NCBI GenBank assembly: GCA_964492775.1
Contig: CAZBLH010000002.1
Span: forward strand, 62,001-126,000
Origin: WRDS01 sp964492775
GTDB lineage: Bacteria > Actinomycetota > Coriobacteriia > Anaerosomatales > PHET01
Length of the DNA: 64,000 nt
Direction: 5' to 3'
This document shows positions 32,853 to 41,947 of the stretch, one piece after another (the first letter of the stretch is position 1; every line of letters begins with the position of its first letter). Made by a program: the position numbers and the translations under genes. Below the pieces are notes generated by a model. That model worked only from the letters and a program-made list of their open reading frames with translations, did not search any database and was not told where the DNA came from.

Positions 32853-34223
32853 ATGACCGGCTACTGGCTCATAGCGCCCGAGATTCTGCTGATTGCTGCG
32901 GTCGCGTGGGCGCTCTTTGCCGAGCGGCTGCCCGGCGGCGACCGCTCGGCACCGTGGGTCGGGTTCGTGCTCGCGATAGCAGCAGGTGCCCTGTCGGCAC
33001 TAGCCACGACGGGCGCGGCCTACTTCGGCGACCTCATCGTGGTAGACGCGGCGGCGCGTTTTGCGCGTGTGGCCATCGCGGCGATCACGGCACTGTGGAT
33101 GCTGTGGACCGCAGGCCGAGGGCGTGGCCGCATCCGCGAGGCGGTCGCGCTCGCTCTGCTGTCGGCGATCGGGTGCCTTCTGATGGCAAGCGCCCAGGAG
33201 ATCGTCACCATTGTGCTCGCGCTCGAGCTCGCGACGATGCCGGCCTACGTGCTCATCGGGTACCGGCGCTGGCGGGTGTCGGGGCTCGAGGGAGCCCTCA
33301 AGTACTTCCTGCTCTCGATGCTCACGACACTCGTGATGCTGTACGGGCTGTCGTTCGTGTACGGCCTCACGGGCACCACGCGCCTGGCCGAGCTCGACCT
33401 CTCCGGCACCGGCGCGCTCGGCATCCTCGCCGTCACGCTCACACTGGTCGGCCTGCTCGCCAAGCTTTCGGCCGCGCCGTTCCATTACTGGGCTCCCGAC
33501 GCCTACGAGGGCGCCGAGTCCTGGTCCGTCGCGTTCGTATCGACCGTCCCCAAGCTCGCCGGTGCCGTCGCGGTCGTGCGCTTCGTGTTAGCTCTCGCCG
33601 ACTCCTCGGCCGGGCTCGGGCCGGCACTGCTCGTTGCATCCGTCACCTCCATGGTGCTTGGCAACCTCGCTGCGCTCTCGCAGGATGATGTCCGGCGCAT
33701 GATGGCATACTCGGGTGTGGCCCACACGGGATACCTGCTTCTCGCTGCGGCGACGCTCTCTCCCTCCGGATACGGTGCCGCGGTCTTCTATGCCGCTGCC
33801 TATGCGCTCCCATCGCTCGGCGTGATGCTCGTGGCCGCCGAGGTGGGGGACCGAGTGAGCGACTTCGGCAGCGCCGCCGCCAGACGCCCCGTCGTGGCGT
33901 GGTCGGTGGTGGCGATGCTCGTCTCGCTGATCGGCATTCCGCCGCTGCTTGGCTTCTTCGGCAAGCTCTACCTCTTCGGCACTGCGGTTGATGCGGGGCT
34001 TGGAGTGTGGGTGGTGCTGGCGGTTGCGATGAGCGTGGTATCCGCCGCCTACTACTTGCGCATCGTGCGCGCCATGTTCGCTACCGATTCGGAGCAGGGG
34101 AGCACCGAGGTTCGCGGATCGGTGGCCGCCGACGCCGCCATCATCGCAACGGCAGTACTCACGTTCGCGCTCGGGCTTGCCGCAGGACCGCTGTTTTCCG
34201 CGCTCGGCGCACTGATGCCGTAA
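32853..34223 (+). CDS. nuoN: NADH-quinone oxidoreductase subunit N
   Basis: 456 residues with 14 helices. It carries LALELATMPAYVLIGYRRW, GALKYFLLSMLTT, APFHYWAPDAYEGAESWSVAF and VRRMMAYSGVAHTGYLLL, all NuoN-type. It directly follows nuoM and ends the operon; htrA begins ~170 bp later behind its own putative promoter. No gene for the NADH-binding module follows, confirming the 11-subunit operon ABCDHIJKLMN. Confidence 0.96.
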   Translation: MTGYWLIAPEILLIAAVAWALFAERLPGGDRSAPWVGFVLAIAAGALSALATTGAAYFGDLIVVDAAARFARVAIAAITALWMLWTAGRGRGRIREAVALALLSAIGCLLMASAQEIVTIVLALELATMPAYVLIGYRRWRVSGLEGALKYFLLSMLTTLVMLYGLSFVYGLTGTTRLAELDLSGTGALGILAVTLTLVGLLAKLSAAPFHYWAPDAYEGAESWSVAFVSTVPKLAGAVAVVRFVLALADSSAGLGPALLVASVTSMVLGNLAALSQDDVRRMMAYSGVAHTGYLLLAAATLSPSGYGAAVFYAAAYALPSLGVMLVAAEVGDRVSDFGSAAARRPVVAWSVVAMLVSLIGIPPLLGFFGKLYLFGTAVDAGLGVWVVLAVAMSVVSAAYYLRIVRAMFATDSEQGSTEVRGSVAADAAIIATAVLTFALGLAAGPLFSALGALMP

Positions 34224-34391
34224 GGTGCGCTCGGCCGGCATTACGCTCGGTGGCCTCCGAAGTATGGAGACGCCGTGGACCGCAGCTGTCACCTCCGTGA
34301 ATCGCGGGCGATCGGGCACATCGGGGTACAGTAATTGTTTGAGGCCACGTGCAAGAACACCCCATTTCGCTCAGTTCGCGAGGTGAAGCAG

Positions 34392-35717
34392 ATGTCCGCT
34401 GACGAGACGTATTCCGATTCCGAGAACCGCGCCGACACCCGCGCCGAGACGGCCGCCGAGCGACCCACGGTCGCACCGGCGCCTCCTGCCATCCCGCCCG
34501 GGCCGCTGCCGGCCTGCGCCGGCGATGACGAGGTGCCGTGTGTGGAGCCAGTACCGGCAGCGAGTCGACCTTCGGGTGGCGCACTGGTTCTCTCGGCAGC
34601 CTTGGGCGCCATCGTCGGGGGTCTGCTCATCACCGTACTTGCGGCGTGGGCGTTCGGGCTCGTCCCAGGCACGAGCCCGCTCATCAAGCTGCCGTCATCC
34701 GGCAGGATTGAGACCCCACGACCGACCGAGACGGTCATCAACATCGAGGGTGGCGACGTCAATGCGGTGGCTCAGACCGTTGCCGAGAAGGTCGTGCCGT
34801 CGGTGGTAAGCATCACCGTCGCGCAGCGCGGCGTCGACCCGTGGACTGGTCAGGAGTTCACGCAGGAGTCCGGTAGCGGCTCGGGCGTGATCATCCGCGA
34901 GGACGGCTACATCATCACCAACAACCACGTCATCGACGGGGCCGATCGCCTAATCGTCACGGTTGGCGTCGAGGACAAGGAAGCCAAGATCGTGGGCACC
35001 GACCCCTCCACCGACCTGGCGGTCATCAAGATCGAGGGCTCGGGCTATCCCGCGATTGGCGTCGGGTCCTCAACCGACCTGGTCGTCGGCCAGTGGGTCA
35101 TGGCCGTGGGAAGCCCCTTCGGTTTCGAGCGGACGGTGACCGTCGGGGTAGTTTCGGCGCTCAACCGCAGTGAGCTCATGCAGTCCGGCAACGACCTGAC
35201 CACCTACACGAACCTCATCCAGACTGACGCCGCCATCAATCCGGGCAACTCCGGTGGGGCGCTCGTGAACGAGGAAGGCAAGCTGGTCGGCATCAACTCG
35301 CTGATTCAATCGCCGTCGGGACAGGTGGGCGCGGCCCAGTCCTCGGGCGTCGGGTTCGCCATACCTGCGGACTTCGCCCTGAGCGTTGCCGAGCAACTGA
35401 TCGAGACGGGTAGGGCAACGCACCCGATCATGGGCGTGAGCACCGAGACGGTGAACGAGACCATCGCCGCCGAGTTCGACCTTCCGGTCCGCCGAGGTGC
35501 CCTCGTGCGACTCGTGCAGTCGGGTTCGCCTGCCGAGGCCGCGGGTATCGAGCGCGGCGACATCATCGTGCGCATCGAGGATCGCGAGATCTCGGGTGTC
35601 GAAGACGTCTTTGCGGTCACGCGCTCGCACAAGGTAGGGGACACGATCACGGTGGAGGTCGTGCGGGATGGCGAGCGCAGGACCTTCGACGTCACGCTCG
35701 CGTCTGATACCCAGTGA
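34392..35717 (+). CDS. htrA: HtrA/DegP-type trypsin-like serine protease with PDZ domain
   Basis: A ~65-residue Pro/Glu-rich cytoplasmic N-terminus is followed by one membrane helix (VLSAALGAIVGGLLITVLAAWAFG), placing the rest outside. The catalytic triad is His in ITNNHVIDGA, Asp in DPSTDLAVIKI and Ser in NPGNSGGALVN. A single C-terminal PDZ domain (ALVRLVQSGSPAEAAGIERGDIIVRIEDREI) completes the HtrA form. ATG 34392 follows AGGTGA. TTG 34335 is a less likely alternative. The role is degradation or refolding of damaged envelope proteins. A TACAGT (34327-34332) in the 168-bp gap after nuoN may be its -10. Confidence 0.93.
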   Translation: MSADETYSDSENRADTRAETAAERPTVAPAPPAIPPGPLPACAGDDEVPCVEPVPAASRPSGGALVLSAALGAIVGGLLITVLAAWAFGLVPGTSPLIKLPSSGRIETPRPTETVINIEGGDVNAVAQTVAEKVVPSVVSITVAQRGVDPWTGQEFTQESGSGSGVIIREDGYIITNNHVIDGADRLIVTVGVEDKEAKIVGTDPSTDLAVIKIEGSGYPAIGVGSSTDLVVGQWVMAVGSPFGFERTVTVGVVSALNRSELMQSGNDLTTYTNLIQTDAAINPGNSGGALVNEEGKLVGINSLIQSPSGQVGAAQSSGVGFAIPADFALSVAEQLIETGRATHPIMGVSTETVNETIAAEFDLPVRRGALVRLVQSGSPAEAAGIERGDIIVRIEDREISGVEDVFAVTRSHKVGDTITVEVVRDGERRTFDVTLASDTQ

Positions 35718-36181
35718 GGATCACGGTCATTTCGGTCGGCCGACTCAAGGAGCGTTTCTGGCGCGAGGCGGCCGATGAGTACCTGAAGCGCCTCAGCCGC
35801 TATGCCGACGTGCGCGAGGTCGAGGTCGCCGATCGCGATCCGTCCCGTATCGGCGTCGAGCGCACACTTGTCGAGGAGGCGGCCGATGTCCTGCGTGCGA
35901 TCCCCGAGGGAGCTCACGTCGTCGCGCTCGACCTCGGCGGCAAGGCTGTCTCAAGTGAGCAGTTCGCCGAGAAGATCGAAAGGCTGGCGACGGAGGGTCG
36001 TAGCAGAGTGGCGTTCATCATCGGTGGATCGCACGGCCTTGCTCCCGAGGTCATCGCGCGCTCTGACGAGCGGCTTTCGCTCGGTCCGATGACGTTGCCG
36101 CACAACCTCGCCCGAATCGTGCTGCTGGAGCAGGTGTACCGCTCCTACAAGATTCGCCGAGGCGAGCCGTACCACAAGTGA
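35714..36181 (+). CDS. rlmH: 23S rRNA (pseudouridine1915-N3)-methyltransferase RlmH
   Basis: A SPOUT methyltransferase of 155 residues. Signatures are VISVGRLKERFWREAADEYLKRL at the start, VALDLGGKAVSSEQFAEKI, FIIGGSHGLAPEV, and the C-terminal LGPMTLPHNLARIVLLEQVYRSYKI. It overlaps the htrA stop (GTGA). RlmH and HtrA often neighbour each other in Gram-positives. It acts on the assembled ribosome. Confidence 0.95.
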   Translation: MRITVISVGRLKERFWREAADEYLKRLSRYADVREVEVADRDPSRIGVERTLVEEAADVLRAIPEGAHVVALDLGGKAVSSEQFAEKIERLATEGRSRVAFIIGGSHGLAPEVIARSDERLSLGPMTLPHNLARIVLLEQVYRSYKIRRGEPYHK

Positions 36182-36182
36182 A

Positions 36183-36214
36183 AAGGTCCGGGGTGTTCGC
36201 ACCCCGGACCTTTG
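36183..36214. terminator. Bidirectional terminator between rlmH and trxB
   Basis: AAAGGTCCGGGGTG, a TTCG tetraloop, CACCCCGGACCTTT: a perfect 14-bp stem with A-tract and T-tract ends serving two convergent genes. Confidence 0.9.
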
Positions 36215-36240
36215 GTTCACTCCTGTGCAGGCATCGTCGC

Positions 36241-37170
36241 CTAGCGGCGCCTCAGGTCGCGGGCTGCGGCCATCGCTGCGCGAGCGCCCTGGCCTACAGC
36301 CGTAACGATCTGCTTGCCGTACTCGTCGGTGACGTCGCCGGCGGCGTACACACCCGGGGCTGAGGTCGCGCCGGACTTGTCGACGATGATCTCGCCGTGC
36401 TCGTTCAGGTCGACCAGGCCGAGAGCGAACTCCTCGGCGGAGATGGAGCCGGCCTCGATGAAGACGCCGCGAACGCGGATGTCGAGTTCGGTGCCGCCCA
36501 CCTCGACCTTGAGGTTTCGTACGCGCTCGTCGCCCTCGATAGCGATGGGCTTGGTGTTCTGCCACAGCTCGATGTAGGGGTGGACCTTGACCTTGTTGAT
36601 GAGAGCCTCGGGACCCTCGAGCTCGCCCTCGAGGACGAGAATCACCTTGATGTCGAGCGAGGCGATCTGCAGGGCGGCGTCTGCGGCGGACTCCGCGGCG
36701 CCCACCACGGCGACGGTCTTGTCGGCGAAGAGTGCCGCATCGCAGGTCGCGCAGTAGGAGACGCCGCGCCCTACGAGCTCCTTCTCGCCCGGGATAGCGA
36801 GTCGCTTCGGGGCCTTGCCGGTCGCGATGATGACGGACTTGCCGTGGATCGTCAGACCCTCACGGGTGAAGACGTCATACCCATCGCCTTCAGGGTAGAT
36901 GGAGTTCACGAGCTGGTCCTTGAGGACCTTCACGCCAAAACGGCGGATGTGGTCCTTGAAGTGGTTAACCAGCTCGGTGCCGCTGACGGGCTCCCAGCCC
37001 ATGAAGTTCTCGACGCGGTGAGCGGCACGCATCTGTCCGCCGATGAAGCCGGCGACGACCGCAGTGGAGAGTCCTGAACGGGCCGCATACATCCCGGCGG
37101 TCAGGCCTGCAGGGCCGCCGCCGATGACTACCACGTCGAAGTTGCCGGCGTGTCCTTTGATCTCGCTCAT
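36241..37170 (-). CDS. trxB: Thioredoxin reductase-like flavoprotein with atypical NAD(P)-binding motif
   Basis: The FAD-binding motif is VVIGGGPAGLTAGMYAARSGL, and the redox dithiol is YCATCDA, both typical of TrxB (309 residues). The C-terminal FAD segment is GVYAAGDVTDEYGKQIVTAVGQG. The pyridine-nucleotide domain is unusual: VVGAAESAADAALQIAS replaces GGGDSAxEEA, and the HRRxxxR NADPH signature is missing (LEGELEGPE instead). Such enzymes may use ferredoxin or another donor, as in FFTR/DTR-type flavoproteins. The start is minus-strand ATG at 37170, preceded by GAAAGGA. Its partner thioredoxin is not in the window. Confidence 0.85.
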   Translation of the reverse strand: MSEIKGHAGNFDVVVIGGGPAGLTAGMYAARSGLSTAVVAGFIGGQMRAAHRVENFMGWEPVSGTELVNHFKDHIRRFGVKVLKDQLVNSIYPEGDGYDVFTREGLTIHGKSVIIATGKAPKRLAIPGEKELVGRGVSYCATCDAALFADKTVAVVGAAESAADAALQIASLDIKVILVLEGELEGPEALINKVKVHPYIELWQNTKPIAIEGDERVRNLKVEVGGTELDIRVRGVFIEAGSISAEEFALGLVDLNEHGEIIVDKSGATSAPGVYAAGDVTDEYGKQIVTAVGQGARAAMAAARDLRRR

Positions 37171-37335
37171 TCGAAGTCCTTTCACTCGGGTTCCCGGCGT
37201 TAGGTCCGCCCGACATTCTTCCATATCACGGCGTCAGCTTCACATGTTGCCGTGACGTCGATTGCGTGCCACCGTTGTGACACCCATCTCGGGCATGCTT
37301 AGAGGCGACCGACCGTCCTCGACGAAAGGGACGCC

Positions 37336-38574
37336 ATGACCGCAAGACGTCTGTTCGCGATCGGCGTGATTCTCGTACTGGCCTCCGTCGCCTGGGTCGC
37401 CCTGGGCGGTTCCGTCGAGTTCCGCACCGGTGACCGCACCGCCTACCTTGCTGATGAGGTCACCGGACTTTGGGGGGGACCGCAGGTGCAGTCCGTCCCG
37501 AATTTCACGGCGGAGGGTGGTGTTACGCCGGAGCTCGCCGGCAGCGAAATCCGCGCGGACTTCGAACTCGACCAGAGGCGCAAGGGGCTTCTGTGGTACG
37601 CGACATACGTCGTGGACTTCGACGCGACCTACCAGGTGAAGAACCCGGCGACCAAGGACGCCAAGACCACGATGGTGTTCATGTTCCCGGATGCTCAAGG
37701 GATCTACGATGGCTTCTCGGTGAAGGTCGATGGCCGAGATATCCCGGTGAGCTATCGGGGAGGCAACGCGGTTGCCTCGTTCGAGATTGCGCCTGGCGCG
37801 ACGTCCGCTGTCTCGACCGGATACACGACCAACGGGCTCGACTTCTGGACCTACCAACCCAGCCCTGCAGGCGTGGGCATCATAGAGAACTTCAGGCTCA
37901 CGATGAACACCGACTTTGCTGAGGTGGACTACCCCGACGACGGCGTCTCGCCTACGTCACGGGAGCGCACCGATGACGGCTGGCAGCTAGTGTGGGACTA
38001 CGACAGCGTAGTGAGTGGCCGACCCATCGGTCTGGTCATGCCCTCCCCGGCCAATCCGGGTCCTCTCGTCTCGCGAATCACCTTCTTCGCACCCATATCG
38101 CTGCTGTTCTTCTTCGCCGCACTCGTGCTGTTGACCACCACGAGTGACGTGAAGCTCCACCCGGTGCACTACGGGTTCCTCGCGGCGGCGTTCTTCGCAT
38201 TTCATCTGCTACTTGCCTATCTCGCCGATCAGATCGACCTGAATGCGGCGTTCGCGATCGCTTCGGTCGCCTCGGTGCTGCTCGTGCTGGGGTACCTGCG
38301 GGTAGTGGTCGGTGCTAACCGGGCGCTGCTGGAGATCGCTCTGAGCCAGTTCGTGTTCCTCGTGCTGTTCAGTTACAGCTTCTTCTTCGAGGGGTTCACC
38401 GGTCTGGCGATCACGATCGGCTCGGTCCTCACTCTGGCCTTCTTCATGGTGAAGACTGCGCGGGTGGATTGGGACAAGGTGTTCGAGCGTACCCCGCGTC
38501 CTCGGCTGATGAACCCGGCGGTGCCGCCGGCTCCCCCCGCGACGGAGTCGGCTTCTCCCAGCGAGCCCGCTTAG
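37336..38574 (+). CDS. CreD-like inner membrane protein
   Basis: One N-terminal membrane helix, an outer beta-rich domain (~residues 30-255) and a cluster of five or six membrane helices at the C-terminus. VKLHPVHYGFLAAAFFAFHLLL and the following IASVASVLLVLGYL resemble E. coli CreD (KLHPMQY-type), whose overexpression alters envelope properties. The order of domains matches, with length 412 vs ~450. GAAAGGGA precedes ATG 37336. It is transcribed divergently from trxB. No CreB/C two-component genes are adjacent. Functional inference is weak. Confidence 0.7.
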   Translation: MTARRLFAIGVILVLASVAWVALGGSVEFRTGDRTAYLADEVTGLWGGPQVQSVPNFTAEGGVTPELAGSEIRADFELDQRRKGLLWYATYVVDFDATYQVKNPATKDAKTTMVFMFPDAQGIYDGFSVKVDGRDIPVSYRGGNAVASFEIAPGATSAVSTGYTTNGLDFWTYQPSPAGVGIIENFRLTMNTDFAEVDYPDDGVSPTSRERTDDGWQLVWDYDSVVSGRPIGLVMPSPANPGPLVSRITFFAPISLLFFFAALVLLTTTSDVKLHPVHYGFLAAAFFAFHLLLAYLADQIDLNAAFAIASVASVLLVLGYLRVVVGANRALLEIALSQFVFLVLFSYSFFFEGFTGLAITIGSVLTLAFFMVKTARVDWDKVFERTPRPRLMNPAVPPAPPATESASPSEPA

Positions 38575-38703
38575 AGGTTCGCAAGGACGCACGAGTTCTG
38601 CGAGACCCATGCACGCCGTCGGCGGTACGCCACCAGCCGCCGATGGCATGCATGGTGTATCCTTGCAGGTCACACAGTTGCGTCTTCGGGAGGCAGTGCA
38701 CCC

Positions 38704-40419
38704 TTGAGAGAGACCGTCACTCAGCTTGTCAGCGAGGCCATCTCCGGCGCGATCGCCGACGGGGCGATATCGCTAGCCTGTACGCCTCCGGTCGAGATCG
38801 AGCGCCCTCGCGATCACTCCCACGGGGATTGGGCGACCTCGGTTGCACTGCGCTGCTCGAAAGAGGCGGGCATGCCCCCTCGAGACATCGCCGCACTGAT
38901 CGCCGAACGCATCGCTGGCCACGCGGACATCGCGTCGGTTGAGGTCGCAGGCCCCGGCTTCATAAACCTGAAGCTATCCGCTTCGGCACTCCAGCGCGTG
39001 CTCCGGGACGCGCGCGAGGCCGATGCCGATTACGCACGCTCCAGCGCCGGCGGCGGTCGCAGTGTGCAGGTCGAGTTCGTCTCGGCGAACCCCGTCGGCC
39101 CGATGCACGTCGGGCACGGCAGGTGGGCAGCGCTCGGCGATTCGATCGCGCGGGTGCTGGAGCACGCAGGGTGGCGCGTCGAGCGCGAGTTCTACATTAA
39201 CGATGCCGGCGTGCAGATGGACACATTCGGAGCGTCGGTGGCAGCGCGCTACCTCGAACTTCTGAGCCGCGATGTCGAGTTCCCCGAGGACGGGTACCGC
39301 GGCGCGTACATCGCCGAGATCGCCGCCGAGGTGCTGGCGGCCGAAGGCGCTGGGCTGGCCGAGCTGCCGCTCGATGAGCTCCGGGTGCGCTGTCGTGAGA
39401 TCGGGTACGCGCTCGTGCTCGAGAATCACCTCAAGCGGGTGCTGCATGAGATGGGCGTCGACTTCGACGTCTGGTTCTCGGAGCGCACGCTGCACGCTCG
39501 GCGCGAAGACGGCCGGACTGAAATCGAGGACGCGATCGAACGCCTTACCGAGCGGGGCCACATCTTCGAGCTCGACGGAGCGCTCTGGTTCCGTTCGACC
39601 GCGTTCGGCGATGACAAAGACCGCGTGCTGCGCAAGTCTGACGGCGAGTACACGTACTTCGCCGCCGATATCGCGTATCACTGGGACAAGTTCGACGTTC
39701 GAGGCTTCGACCGCGTCATCAACATCTGGGGCGCGGACCACCACGGCTACGTCGCCCGCATGAAGGCGGCCGTCGCCGCTCTCGGCCACGAGGGCAGGCT
39801 CGATGTGGTGATCGGGCAGCTCGTGAACCTCTACCGCAACGGTGAGGCTGTTCGCATGTCCAAGCGCACGGGCGAGATGGTCACTTTCGAGGAGCTGCTC
39901 GGCGAGGTGGGCGCGGATGCGGCCCGCTACTGGTTCCTCCGCCGAAGCACCGACCAGCAGGTCGACTTCGACATCGAGATCGCCCGGCAGAGCAGTGCCG
40001 ATAACCCCGTGTACTACGTGCAGTACGCGCATGCGCGCATCTGCTCGATCCTGCGCAAGGCTGCTGCCGAGACCGGCGTAGAGGCTGATGTCGCCGTGGA
40101 TGAGATCGCCCCGCAGCTCGTGGACGGCTCGGCTGACCTCTCGCCGCTTGTCACCGATGAGGAGTTCGCGCTGATGCGCCGCATCGGCGAGCTCGCCGAC
40201 GTCGTCGAGATTGCCGCGCGAGACCTTGCGCCGCACCGGCTCGCGCACTACGCCGAAGATCTCGCCGCGAGCTTCCACCAGTTCTACACACGCTGCCGTG
40301 TCGTTGATCCGGCCGAGCCCGAGCTCACCGCGGCTCGGCTGTACGCGGTGGACGCGACCCGCAGAGTGTTGCGCTGCGTGCTCAGGCTTCTCGGCGTGAG
40401 CGCGCCGGAGCGCATGTAA
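38704..40419 (+). CDS. argS: Arginyl-tRNA synthetase
   Basis: A class I synthetase of 571 residues. The HIGH-like motif is PMHVGHGRWAALGDS, preceded by EFVSANPVGP as in ArgRS. The KMSK element is RMSKRTGEMV. The N-terminal additional domain that touches the tRNA D-loop is present (~residues 1-110), and the C-terminal DALR anticodon domain runs from ~450. The start is TTG 38704 after GGGAGG. A -10-like TATCCT lies 48 bp upstream. It heads the argS-lysA-hom-thrB set seen in many Actinobacteria. Confidence 0.96.
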   Translation: MRETVTQLVSEAISGAIADGAISLACTPPVEIERPRDHSHGDWATSVALRCSKEAGMPPRDIAALIAERIAGHADIASVEVAGPGFINLKLSASALQRVLRDAREADADYARSSAGGGRSVQVEFVSANPVGPMHVGHGRWAALGDSIARVLEHAGWRVEREFYINDAGVQMDTFGASVAARYLELLSRDVEFPEDGYRGAYIAEIAAEVLAAEGAGLAELPLDELRVRCREIGYALVLENHLKRVLHEMGVDFDVWFSERTLHARREDGRTEIEDAIERLTERGHIFELDGALWFRSTAFGDDKDRVLRKSDGEYTYFAADIAYHWDKFDVRGFDRVINIWGADHHGYVARMKAAVAALGHEGRLDVVIGQLVNLYRNGEAVRMSKRTGEMVTFEELLGEVGADAARYWFLRRSTDQQVDFDIEIARQSSADNPVYYVQYAHARICSILRKAAAETGVEADVAVDEIAPQLVDGSADLSPLVTDEEFALMRRIGELADVVEIAARDLAPHRLAHYAEDLAASFHQFYTRCRVVDPAEPELTAARLYAVDATRRVLRCVLRLLGVSAPERM

Positions 40420-40486
40420 GGACCGCGATGACGCGGGCCGCTCGCCCGCAGCCACGCACGCACGCCGCCGAGGACCAGGAGATACC

Positions 40487-41848
40487 ATGGCAAGGCCCGC
40501 AGCCCCCCGAGGACCCGTCGATCCCGATCTGAGGACCGGGCACGATCTCATGAGCGTGTTACCGATCACCGCCGAGGTGCGCGATGGGCACCTATGGGTT
40601 GGCGGCGTCGACCTGGTCGAGCTCGCCCGCGAGGCGGGCACGGCCCTGTACGTGATGGATGAGGCCACCATCCGCACGCAACTTCGCGACTACGTGCGAT
40701 GGACGACGTACCACTGGCGCGACGTTGATGTTGTCTACGCCGGCAAGGCGTTCATGAGCATCGCGATGCTCAAGATCGTCGCCGAGGAAGGCTGCTGCCT
40801 CGATGTCTCGAGCGGGGGAGAACTCGCCTTCGCGCGGGCAGCAGGCTTCCCGATGAATCGCATCTACGTTCACGGCAACAACAAGACGCCGAGCGAACTC
40901 GCCGAGTGTCTGGATGCGGGCGTCGGTCGCATCGTTGTCGACAGCTTCGAGGAGATGGAGCGCCTCTCGGCGATGGCCGTCGAGAGGGGCGTCACCCAGA
41001 GCGTGCTGATCCGTGTCACGCCCGGCGTCGAGGCGGATACGCACGACTTCATCATGACCGGTGCCGAGGACTCGAAGTTCGGTTTCGGGCTGAACCAGGG
41101 ACTCGCGATGCGCGCGATCAGGCGCGCGATCGAGCTTCCTGGTCTCGACTTCGAGGGTCTGCACATGCACATCGGGTCGCAGATCTTTGCCCTGCAGTCG
41201 TTCGCGAAGGCCATCGAGGTCATGGTCGCTTTCATGCGCGAGATCGAGTCTGAGACCGGCGTTGCTGTGCGGCTGCTCGACACGGGCGGCGGACTCGGCA
41301 TCAAGTACGGCCTCCCCGACGAGCCCTCGACCATCGAGGAATACGGGAAGGTCGTCGTAGACGGCATCAAGGACGAGTGCGAGAAGCACGGGCTTGCCGT
41401 GCCGAGAATGGCCGTCGAGCCCGGCCGGTCGATCGTCGCCAATGCGGGAGTGACGCTGTACACCGTTGGCTCGATCAAGGAGATCCCAGGGATTCGCACC
41501 TACGTGGCGGTCGATGGTGGGATGTCCGACAACATCCGGACCTCGCTCTATGACGCCCACTACGAAGCGCTTATCGCCAACAAGGCGGACCGTCCGCGCG
41601 AGATGGTCGCCACGGTTGCCGGCAAACACTGCGAGAGCGGGGACATCGTCGTGCGCGACGCCCCGCTGCAGAGCCCTGAGGTCGGCGACGTGATGTGCGT
41701 CTGCGCAACGGGCGCGTACTGCCAGTCGATGAGCAGCAACTATAACAAGCAGGTACGCCCCGGGGTCGTCTTCATCTCCGACGGCACGTGGCGATGGGTG
41801 GTCCGCAGGGAGAGCTACGAGGACCTGCTCCGCAACGAGCTCGGCTAG
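40487..41848 (+). CDS. lysA: Diaminopimelate decarboxylase
   Basis: PLP-binding alanine-racemase-like barrel followed by a beta domain. VYAGKAF holds the PLP Lys, HMHIGSQI is the typical strand, DTGGGLGIKYG is the phosphate-binding loop, and GKHCESGDIV with its Cys is the cross-subunit active-site element. Length 453 includes ~30 non-conserved residues at the N-terminus. An internal ATG at 40550 would give a shorter form; AGGAGA before 40487 supports the longer. Converts meso-DAP to lysine. Confidence 0.95.
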   Translation: MARPAAPRGPVDPDLRTGHDLMSVLPITAEVRDGHLWVGGVDLVELAREAGTALYVMDEATIRTQLRDYVRWTTYHWRDVDVVYAGKAFMSIAMLKIVAEEGCCLDVSSGGELAFARAAGFPMNRIYVHGNNKTPSELAECLDAGVGRIVVDSFEEMERLSAMAVERGVTQSVLIRVTPGVEADTHDFIMTGAEDSKFGFGLNQGLAMRAIRRAIELPGLDFEGLHMHIGSQIFALQSFAKAIEVMVAFMREIESETGVAVRLLDTGGGLGIKYGLPDEPSTIEEYGKVVVDGIKDECEKHGLAVPRMAVEPGRSIVANAGVTLYTVGSIKEIPGIRTYVAVDGGMSDNIRTSLYDAHYEALIANKADRPREMVATVAGKHCESGDIVVRDAPLQSPEVGDVMCVCATGAYCQSMSSNYNKQVRPGVVFISDGTWRWVVRRESYEDLLRNELG

Positions 41849-41882
41849 GGTCGGGCCGTTCGGCTCTCGCAAGCGCTCGCGC

Positions 41883-41888
41883 TACAAT
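41883..41888 (+). promoter_or_regulatory. Candidate -10 of hom
   Basis: TACAAT, 60 bp before the hom start, with no clear -35. Confidence 0.35.
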
Positions 41889-41947
41889 GTGCCTGCAAGC
41901 CCGTGGCCTTTGTTGAGGTCACCCTACGGTCATCAGAGAGGTATCAA

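Noticed and set aside
38974..40677. A 567-residue open frame on the minus strand
   Set aside because: It mirrors argS, whose signatures are unmistakable. No domain is visible on the minus strand.
40592..41872. A 426-residue minus-strand frame opposite lysA
   Set aside because: It is a shadow of the real lysA with its PLP Lys and phosphate loop.
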